NCBI GenBank assembly: GCA_031272415.1
Contig: JAISTU010000185.1
Coordinates: forward strand, 1 to 8,974
Direction: 5' to 3'
DNA: 8,974 bases
From: Bacteroidales bacterium
GTDB taxonomy: Bacteria; Bacteroidota; Bacteroidia; Bacteroidales; WCHB1-69
Every line of letters starts with the position of its first letter. The first letter of the stretch is position 1. The translations under genes were made by a program, and so were the position numbers. The notes beneath the pieces were generated by a model. It did no database searches, had not been told where the DNA came from, and saw only the letters and a list, made by a program, of their open reading frames with translations. Shown piece after piece: positions 1 to 4,518 of this stretch.

Positions 1-837
1 GTGGTGAATGAATATAACATCGATTGGAGCAGCGGACAAGTGCCTGATTTTAAGTTTAATGGGAAGGAATTGGATGAAGAAAATGGTATGTATTATTTTG
101 AGGCGAGGTATCAGAGTCCGCCGGTGTTTATAAGTAGGGACCCGTTATTTGAGAAGTATCCTACTTTGTCGCCGTATAGTTATTGTGCGAATAATCCGTT
201 GCGATATATTGACCCGACTGGGGAAGATTTAGAAATAACAGGAGAAGCAGCAGGAGAAGCAACTCAACAATTAGAAAACAAAACATCGAAAAGATTTAAT
301 CTTATACGTAATGAGAATGGTTCTATAAGATATGAAGGAAGAGCGAGGAGCCGTAATGATAAATTAATCAAAGAAGTTATTGACAATCAGAATATTAAAG
401 TTAATATTGTGGCAAACAATTCTGATAATTTTACGGCACATGATGGGCAAACGTATTCATATGCTCAAAACATGTCAGGCGATGTAGTTGGTGGTGCCTA
501 TGGTGGTAGTACTGTTTCAGAAGAGAATAAAATAAATGCGTATCAATATGTAAATCCTCAACAATTAGCACATTGCGACAAGTCCGTAGGCGATTCCAAA
601 ACAGGAGGTTATATGTTACATGAATTGGCGGAGGGTTATGAAAGTGGAAAAATGGCATGTTGGACAGGCGTAGGTGATGCTGTTGGAGGCAACAGATATA
701 AACAATTACATCAAAAAGCAAATGCCGTATCTGTTGGCGATTTTATTAGAGTTTATGAGGCTACAACTGTCCCCAATCTTTTTGGTAATGGGCAAACAAC
801 AAAGCGAGTTTTTAAAGGTTATAAAAGAGGTGAGTAG
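1..837 (+). CDS. Rhs/YD-repeat polymorphic toxin, C-terminal part (5' end outside window), putative metallopeptidase-like tip
   Basis: The reading frame is open from the first base, so the true start lies upstream; 278 codons are visible. Residues 17-75 are the Rhs-associated core: FNGKELDEENGMYYFEARY, then FISRDPLFEKYP, SPYSYCANNPLRYIDPTGE. In this family the core closes the shell that holds the toxin, and sequence after the DP-G motif is the variable effector. Here the tip is residues 76-278 and its DNA becomes more AT-rich than the core, as is usual for exchangeable tips. The tip contains HELAEGY (H207, E208, E211) and a later YKQLHQKA (H237). This HExxE plus distal His resembles a zinc site, so a metallopeptidase-type toxin is my inference. 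HExxE is not the classical HExxH, and I do not recognise a named family. The gene overlaps the next reading frame by 8 bp, typical of toxin/immunity pairs. The Rhs assignment is firm; the tip activity is tentative. Confidence 0.88.
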   Translation: MVNEYNIDWSSGQVPDFKFNGKELDEENGMYYFEARYQSPPVFISRDPLFEKYPTLSPYSYCANNPLRYIDPTGEDLEITGEAAGEATQQLENKTSKRFNLIRNENGSIRYEGRARSRNDKLIKEVIDNQNIKVNIVANNSDNFTAHDGQTYSYAQNMSGDVVGGAYGGSTVSEENKINAYQYVNPQQLAHCDKSVGDSKTGGYMLHELAEGYESGKMACWTGVGDAVGGNRYKQLHQKANAVSVGDFIRVYEATTVPNLFGNGQTTKRVFKGYKRGE

Positions 838-1501
838 AGGTGCTACGTGTTTCAAAACAGTTTTGATATTATTACTGATATTTTGTCTGCTATCAATAGC
901 CGCACAACAATATCAAAAGAAAACACGATATTGTTTTATGCAATACAAAAGAAAAAAAGGATTGATATATAGTCCGAAACGGCAACTCATATATTTGTTA
1001 AAAAATTATACTAACATTCCTACTTGTGACAGACGAAATAAAATTCGATTTATTGGAATGGATACATTATCTCTAAATAAAAACGCATTTATACTCCCCG
1101 ATAGCATTTGTGACATTTTTACCATTTTTGCTATAACTGAAAAAAATGATAATTATGTCTTAAAGAGCAAACATTTAACAAAGAAAACTATTTATTGTAT
1201 TGACATCGGCAGGCAAAATGACAACAAATTGTACCGAATTATTTCAATAAAAGAAGAATGTGATAAAAATTATTCACAAATTAGAGTGGGGGAGCAATTA
1301 AAAATGACTATTTATTCTTTTTTTTCAGAAGATATTTCTATGATAAAAAAAGACAGTGAGATAATAAATATAGTTCCTTCTTTAGCATTTCAACAGTGTT
1401 TTTTATTTGAAAATATTTGGGTTGTTAGTTTCCCCTTTTTGTATTTAAATATATTTGAGACGCCAAATTTAAAAGGATTATACTATATTCCTCCGAAGTG
1501 A
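830..1501 (+). CDS. Candidate immunity protein for the Rhs tip, exported or membrane-anchored
   Basis: An unrecognised protein of 223 aa if it starts at GTG 830, which overlaps the toxin stop by 8 bp. The frame stays open further upstream inside the toxin gene (ATG at 788 and 674). I prefer GTG 830 because it gives a classical export signal: a short polar N-terminus with one Lys, then a hydrophobic stretch VLILLLIFCLLSIAAQQ. The Cys in it is not in a good lipobox (preceded by Phe), so signal peptidase I cleavage or an uncleaved anchor is more likely than a lipoprotein. The rest is Lys-, Ile- and Tyr-rich and resembles no family I know. Position directly after an Rhs tip is the usual place for cognate immunity genes. 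An exported immunity protein would suggest that the toxin acts in the periplasm or envelope. Function is inferred from context only, and the start is uncertain. Confidence 0.6.
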   Translation: MSRGATCFKTVLILLLIFCLLSIAAQQYQKKTRYCFMQYKRKKGLIYSPKRQLIYLLKNYTNIPTCDRRNKIRFIGMDTLSLNKNAFILPDSICDIFTIFAITEKNDNYVLKSKHLTKKTIYCIDIGRQNDNKLYRIISIKEECDKNYSQIRVGEQLKMTIYSFFSEDISMIKKDSEIINIVPSLAFQQCFLFENIWVVSFPFLYLNIFETPNLKGLYYIPPK

Positions 1502-1535
1502 TTTTTTTGCATTTTGTGAGAAAAATGTTCTAAAA
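1501..1535 (-). repeat. Dispersed intergenic repeat, copy 1 (reverse orientation)
   Basis: On the reverse strand this reads TTTTAGAACATTTTTCTC then ACAAAATGC and a run of A ending in T. It matches two forward copies at 4420-4455 and 8659-8694 with only a few substitutions and one base of length difference. It begins at the last base of the stop codon of the immunity candidate. Function unknown. Confidence 0.7.
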
Positions 1536-1550
1536 AATGGAAAAAAAAAA

Positions 1551-1584
1551 TAATTCTCCATTCTCCACTTTCAATTTTCCATTC
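1551..1584. repeat. Degenerate 7-bp tandem array
   Basis: Forward units after TAATTC are TCCATTC, TCCACTT, TCAATTT and TCCATTC; on the reverse strand they follow a purine-rich pattern near AATTGAR/AATGGAR. The 7-bp phase is kept throughout while individual bases vary. Similar arrays lie at 2288-2308, 3492-3512 and 4322-4342. It sits between the immunity candidate and the elbB promoter. Confidence 0.6.
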
Positions 1585-1595
1585 AAAAAAAAGTG

Positions 1596-1603
1596 TATTT
1601 TTG
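1596..1603 (+). promoter_or_regulatory. Bacteroidota -7 promoter box of elbB
   Basis: TATTTTTG fits TAnnTTTG, the -7 element used by the Bacteroidota primary sigma factor. It lies 30 bp before the elbB ATG, inside the context GTGTATTTTTGTA, which is nearly shared by the boxes at 2412 and 8725. No convincing -33 TTTG is visible. Confidence 0.6.
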
Positions 1604-1633
1604 TAAATTAATTATTTAAATTTTGATTATTTT

Positions 1634-2293
1634 ATGAGGAAAAAGATAGCAATTATTGTTGGCGGATGCGGACACAAAGATGGTTCGGAAATACATGAAA
1701 CTACAATGACTATGTTGGCGGTGGCAAAGCAAGGTGCTGATTATCAATTATTTGCACCCGATAGAGAGCAATATCACGTTCTTAATCATCTCACAGGAGA
1801 GGTGATGAACGAAAAACGAAATTTGCTCATCGAGGCAGCACGAATAGCCAGAGGCAACATTTTGCCGTTGGAAAAATTCAATGTAGAAAATTTTGATGCC
1901 GTTATTTTTCCCGGCGGATTCGGGGTTGCCAAAAATTTCTTTGATTATGCACTCAAAGGTGTTGATTGTCAAGTTGATACTGAAATAGCAAGCATTATAA
2001 AATCAACCCATGCAGCCCAAAAGCCCATAGGTGCGTTGTGTATATCACCTGTATTGATAGCGAAAGTGATTGATAATGTTACCATTACAATAGGAAAAGA
2101 TGCAGCAACAGCGTCAGATATTCAAACAATGGGTAGCAAAAATATCAATGCAGATTATAATGACGTGGTTATTGACAGAAAAAATAAAATCTTTTCAACG
2201 CCTTGCTATATGTTAAATGTTGATATTGCGCAAATTGCAGAAGGGGCTGAAAATTTGGTAAAAGCAATTTTAGAAAACATTTCTTCTAATTGA
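1634..2293 (+). CDS. elbB: ElbB-like DJ-1/PfpI superfamily protein (glyoxalase/isoprenoid biosynthesis protein)
   Basis: A full-length 219-aa protein that closely follows remembered Escherichia coli ElbB along its whole length: GGCGHKDGSEIHE (10-22), FAPDREQ, NHLTGEVMNEKRNLLIEAARIARG (51-74), the PGGFGVAKN segment (93-101), and the nucleophile-elbow GALCISP with Cys136. It ends with the conserved STPCYML (188-194). This is a cytoplasmic flavodoxin-like fold of the class I glutamine amidotransferase/DJ-1 superfamily. E. coli ElbB (also called GlxB) has been reported to have glyoxalase activity and was earlier linked to isoprenoid synthesis; the physiological role is unsettled. The ATG at 1634 is preceded by a TATTTTTG box and aligns with the family N-terminus. 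It is likely a single-gene unit, since ruvC downstream has its own promoter 118 bp after the stop. Confidence 0.93.
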   Translation: MRKKIAIIVGGCGHKDGSEIHETTMTMLAVAKQGADYQLFAPDREQYHVLNHLTGEVMNEKRNLLIEAARIARGNILPLEKFNVENFDAVIFPGGFGVAKNFFDYALKGVDCQVDTEIASIIKSTHAAQKPIGALCISPVLIAKVIDNVTITIGKDAATASDIQTMGSKNINADYNDVVIDRKNKIFSTPCYMLNVDIAQIAEGAENLVKAILENISSN

Positions 2294-2308
2294 GAATTGA
2301 AAATTAAA
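2288..2308. repeat. 7-bp tandem array overlapping the elbB stop codon
   Basis: Three units AATTGAG, AATTGAA and AATTAAA in exact 7-bp phase. The first unit contains the elbB TGA stop (2291-2293). The same heptads recur at 4322-4342. Confidence 0.6.
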
Positions 2309-2325
2309 AGATAGTTTTTTCCTGT

Positions 2326-2375
2326 TGCCCTTGCTATTCATGGGATAGGGCAGGGCAGGGGAGACCGTTGCTCCC
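2326..2375 (+). other. GC-rich hairpin cluster between elbB and ruvC
   Basis: A locally G/C-rich block in otherwise AT-rich DNA. TGCCCT (2326-2331) pairs with AGGGCA (2347-2352) around a 15-nt loop. GGGAG (2359-2363) pairs with CTCCC (2371-2375) around a 7-nt loop. No T-run follows directly, so it is not a standard intrinsic terminator. It could be an RNA structure at the elbB mRNA 3' end, a REP-like repeat, or a remnant of inserted DNA. Confidence 0.45.
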
Positions 2376-2411
2376 AAAGTCGCTATTTAGTTTTTAATTC
2401 AATAAATTGTG

Positions 2412-2419
2412 TATTTTTG
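2412..2419 (+). promoter_or_regulatory. Bacteroidota -7 promoter box of ruvC
   Basis: TATTTTTG (TAnnTTTG) in the context GTGTATTTTTGTA, 28 bp before the ruvC ATG. The spacing and context are almost the same as at elbB. No clear -33 element. Confidence 0.6.
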
Positions 2420-2447
2420 TAAAAACATATCATATTGAAATATATTG

Positions 2448-3005
2448 ATGGAAAAAGGAAATAAAATTATTTTAGGCATTGACCCCGGCACCAATATTAT
2501 GGGTTATGGAATTATAGAAGCAGTAGGGAAGGCGTTAAGTTTGCTCAAAATGGATGTGTTGAAATTTGACCCTAAAACGGATGCTATTTTGAGATTAAGA
2601 GATATTTTTATCGGAACGACACAAATTATTGAGGAATATAATCCGGACGTAGTTGCCATAGAATCACAGTTTTACGGTAAGAATGTTCAATCAATGCTTA
2701 AACTTGGACGGGCACAAGGAGTTGCCATTGCTGCCGCCGCCCAAAGAGGTATTCCTGTTTTTGAATATTCGCCACGTAAAGTCAAACAAGCCATTACAGG
2801 CAAAGGCGGCGCCTCCAAAGAGCAAGTGGCGGGCATGTTGAAACATCTTATTCAAATCAATGAAACAATAGCATATTTGGACGCCAGCGATGCGGTGGCA
2901 ATTGCGTTGTGCCACCACATCCAAAGCACACGTATGGTAACTTCTACAACTTATTCAGGCTGGAGTGCTTTTATTGCCAAACAACCCGATAGAGTAGTAA
3001 AGTAA
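2448..3005 (+). CDS. ruvC: Holliday-junction resolvase RuvC
   Basis: A complete 185-aa protein when read from ATG 2448; a TTG immediately before it (2445) is a less likely start. RuvC is the dimeric Mg2+-dependent endonuclease that resolves Holliday junctions with RuvAB during recombinational repair. The RNase H-like fold and four acidic catalytic positions are visible: Asp12 in GIDPGTNIMGYG, Glu72 in VAIESQFYGKN, and Asp145 and Asp148 in YLDASDAVAIALCH. They correspond to E. coli Asp7, Glu66, Asp138 and Asp141. The basic loop segment SPRKVKQAITGKGGASKEQV (108-127) is also present. The length is slightly above the E. coli protein because of a short C-terminal tail. No ruvA or ruvB lies beside it. 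It has its own -7 box and faces a convergent lipoprotein operon across a 505-bp gap. Confidence 0.96.
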   Translation: MEKGNKIILGIDPGTNIMGYGIIEAVGKALSLLKMDVLKFDPKTDAILRLRDIFIGTTQIIEEYNPDVVAIESQFYGKNVQSMLKLGRAQGVAIAAAAQRGIPVFEYSPRKVKQAITGKGGASKEQVAGMLKHLIQINETIAYLDASDAVAIALCHHIQSTRMVTSTTYSGWSAFIAKQPDRVVK

Positions 3006-3510
3006 AATAATTTTCAATTTTTGTTGTATTTCTTGCCTTTTTTTGCATTTTAGTTTACATAATGTAGGCGGATTTTACATTTTTTTTTACAAATATTTAA
3101 ACTAAAAGTTGAAAACAATATACATATTTACCTTTAATACAATATTTTAGCAAAATAATAGATATTTATAACAAAATTATTAAATATTTTAAGTAATGCT
3201 TTAATTTTATTATATTTTTAGATTGAAAATAAATATATTAGTAATATTTTTATATTATCTAACATATTTATCTATGCAGAAAAAATATTTCACTGAAAAA
3301 AAACAATGTACGAACAACACTTAAATTTGCTAAAAAAAAGCACTTTTTAATCAAACATGCTAATTAATGATTTCGCCAGCAAAACAAGCCAAAATGCAGG
3401 ATTTGGTAAAAACAAATAAAAGTTATATAATTTGCATTATGTAAACTAAAATCCCAAAAAAATGTATTATCGGATACCTGTTTATTACTTTTTCCCTTTT
3501 CCATTTCTAA
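3006..3510. other. Gene-poor convergent intergenic region
   Basis: A 505-bp, very AT-rich stretch between the 3' ends of ruvC (forward) and the lipoprotein pair (reverse). I see no convincing gene. It holds the 406-bp inverted-repeat segment (3047-3452) and, at its right edge, a degenerate heptad array (3492-3512). A 25-codon open frame at 3367-3444 stops inside the right repeat arm and looks like chance or a remnant. No strong terminator hairpin for ruvC is visible. Confidence 0.6.
3047..3452. repeat. 18-bp perfect inverted repeat bounding a 406-bp segment (MITE-like or invertible)
   Basis: The left arm ATTTTAGTTTACATAATG (3047-3064) is exactly the reverse complement of 3435-3452. Outside both arms lie short T/A runs (about seven T, then GC on the left; CCC, then about seven A on the right), so similarity may continue weakly outward. 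Inward similarity stops abruptly. No clear target duplication is seen. There is no transposase inside, so a non-autonomous element (MITE) or an invertible segment fits best. The left arm includes the start of a small palindrome, TACATAATGTA (3056-3066). Confidence 0.6.
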
Positions 3511-3512
3511 TT
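3492..3512. repeat. Degenerate 7-bp array at a lipoprotein stop codon
   Basis: Reverse-strand units AATTAGA, AATGGAA and AAGGGAA in 7-bp phase, reaching into the stop codon of the downstream lipoprotein gene (3511-3513). This placement mirrors the array at the elbB stop. It is degenerate, so part of the match may be AT-rich chance. Confidence 0.4.
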
Positions 3513-3864
3513 ATTCTTTTATTAAAATTACTACATCATCTCCACATCTAATTTCTTGTTCTCCTGTGTTGATAATGTATTTTGGATAATTTTCTACTGA
3601 ATTGTAGAAGTAAAATACTTTTGCTGTTTTATCCTTTTTCAATTGGTATGCCATTGATATTTGTTTTGTGTTTAATGCTTTTACATAAAAACTTTCATGC
3701 GGATAATATGGATGATTTGGTGTGTCATCAAATATTTCAATATTACCTTCTACATCTAATTTTTCAGCGTTAAGTATATCAATTTTACTATAACAATCTT
3801 GAACGCAACTACTCACAGCGACCAATCCTGCCGCCAAAATTCCTAATATTTTAAAAATTCTCAT
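3511..3864 (-). CDS. Small predicted lipoprotein, second gene of pair
   Basis: A 117-aa protein of unknown function. The N-terminus MRIFKILGILAAGLVAVSSC is a lipoprotein signal with lipobox VSSC, so Cys20 should be lipidated and the protein attached to the outer or inner membrane. The mature part is about 98 residues, with CVQDC at its start (Cys20, Cys24) and RCGDDVVILIKE at its end (Cys107). Cys24 and Cys107 could form a disulfide. The end resembles that of the upstream neighbour (NCGIDVILK), and both mature proteins begin C-x3-C, so I infer that the two are diverged paralogues. The ATG at 3864 lies 6 bp after the neighbour's stop, so the genes are very likely cotranscribed from the promoter near 4274-4281. 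No family is recognised. Confidence 0.78.
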   Translation of the reverse strand: MRIFKILGILAAGLVAVSSCVQDCYSKIDILNAEKLDVEGNIEIFDDTPNHPYYPHESFYVKALNTKQISMAYQLKKDKTAKVFYFYNSVENYPKYIINTGEQEIRCGDDVVILIKE

Positions 3865-3870
3865 GACTTT

Positions 3871-4242
3871 TTATTTTAAAATTACATCAATACCACAATT
3901 TTCATCCAGTGATCCATATTTTGAATCGTAATGTGATGGCAAATCATAAAGTTCATGTCCTCCTTTATAACCGTCAATTGCATACCATTCAAAATCTACA
4001 AATCTTTTTTTACCATTATTGTAACCTAACATAACGAATATATAATTACCATTCTTAATGTTACATTTTGTCTTATTATTGTCAAATGATATTATATCTT
4101 TTTCATTCGTTTTTAAATTATCTACAACAACTTCGTATCCTGAATTATTTGATATGTATAAATAATTCATTGTACATTCTTTTTTACAACTTTGGAACAC
4201 CAAAGTAAAACTTACTACTACTACAATTAAAATTTTCAGCAT
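3871..4242 (-). CDS. Small predicted lipoprotein, first gene of pair
   Basis: A 123-aa protein of unknown function. The start is taken at ATG 4242, not at the earlier TTG 4284, because the promoter -7 box (4274-4281) lies between them and because ATG 4242 gives a proper signal peptide: MLKILIVVVVSFTLVFQSC, with lipobox-like FQSC and Cys19 as the lipidation site. The mature protein starts CKKEC, continues with Asn/Tyr-rich, probably beta-strand sequence (YLYISNNSGYEVVVDNL), and ends NCGIDVILK. Cysteines are at 19, 23, 60 and 116. It shares the CxxxC start and the CG-x-DV-type end with the following gene, from which it is separated by 6 bp. An envelope location is predicted; no enzymatic motif is visible. 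Confidence 0.78.
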   Translation of the reverse strand: MLKILIVVVVSFTLVFQSCKKECTMNYLYISNNSGYEVVVDNLKTNEKDIISFDNNKTKCNIKNGNYIFVMLGYNNGKKRFVDFEWYAIDGYKGGHELYDLPSHYDSKYGSLDENCGIDVILK

Positions 4243-4273
4243 ATATTTTCTTATTATTTTGTTAACAGTTTTG

Positions 4274-4281
4274 CAAATATA
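4274..4281 (-). promoter_or_regulatory. Promoter of the lipoprotein pair
   Basis: The reverse strand reads TATATTTG, an exact TAnnTTTG -7 box, 31 bp before ATG 4242. A TTTG at 4304-4307 (reverse strand) lies 22 bp further upstream and could be the -33 element, slightly wider than the usual spacing of about 19-21 bp. Confidence 0.65.
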
Positions 4282-4321
4282 CAATTTTTTTTGTTATCAT
4301 CGACAAATTTTCATTTTTTTT

Positions 4322-4342
4322 AATTGAAAATTGAGAATTGAG
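4322..4342 (+). repeat. 7-bp tandem array AATTGAR x3
   Basis: AATTGAA, AATTGAG and AATTGAG in uninterrupted 7-bp phase. This is the cleanest of the heptad arrays and lies upstream of the lipoprotein promoter, in the gap shared with the uvrA 3' end. That gap (4243-4518) otherwise contains a copy of the dispersed repeat and a second heptad type, with no gene. Confidence 0.7.
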
Positions 4343-4419
4343 AATGATTTTTGTTGTTTATGTAATTTTTATAATCCTGTTAATCATAAAAATCTCATAA
4401 AAATTAAGTTTCACACAAA

Positions 4420-4455
4420 TTTTAGAACATTTTTATCCCAAAATGCAAAAAAAAT
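4420..4455 (+). repeat. Dispersed intergenic repeat, copy 2
   Basis: TTTTAGAACATTTTTATC followed by CCAAAATGC, eight A and T. It matches copy 3 (8659-8694) at all but two positions, and copy 1 (reverse, 1501-1535). It is followed immediately by the CTCTACA heptads. It lies downstream of uvrA in antisense orientation. Confidence 0.75.
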
Positions 4456-4476
4456 CTCTACACTCTACACTCTGAA
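4456..4476 (+). repeat. 7-bp tandem array CTCTACA
   Basis: CTCTACA, CTCTACA and CTCTGAA directly after dispersed repeat copy 2. The unit differs from AATTGAR but the period is the same. A further short pair of AATTGAC/AATTAAA units on the reverse strand lies at 4487-4500. Confidence 0.6.
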
Positions 4477-4518
4477 AAAAAAGGTTTTTAATTGTCAATT
4501 GCTTCTCCCCTCCCCTTT

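Noticed and set aside
431..721. Reverse-strand open frame within the Rhs tip
   Set aside because: It is opposite a supported coding region, with low-complexity His/Leu sequence and no start context.
674..829. Longer N-terminus for the immunity candidate (open frame from ATG 674 or 788)
   Set aside because: It lies inside the toxin tip gene in another frame, and the resulting N-terminus would bury an obvious export signal; GTG 830 gives a better signal peptide and a typical short overlap.
3367..3444. 25-codon open frame inside the inverted-repeat segment
   Set aside because: It has no recognisable product, no ribosome binding site, and a stop in the repeat arm; best treated as chance or an element remnant.
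4243..4284. Fourteen-codon N-terminal extension of the first lipoprotein, starting with TTG 4284
   Set aside because: A TATATTTG promoter box lies within it, and the signal peptide starts properly at ATG 4242.
1551..4476. CRISPR array
   Set aside because: The repeats are 7-bp tandem units or isolated 36-bp copies kilobases apart, with no regular spacers and no cas genes.
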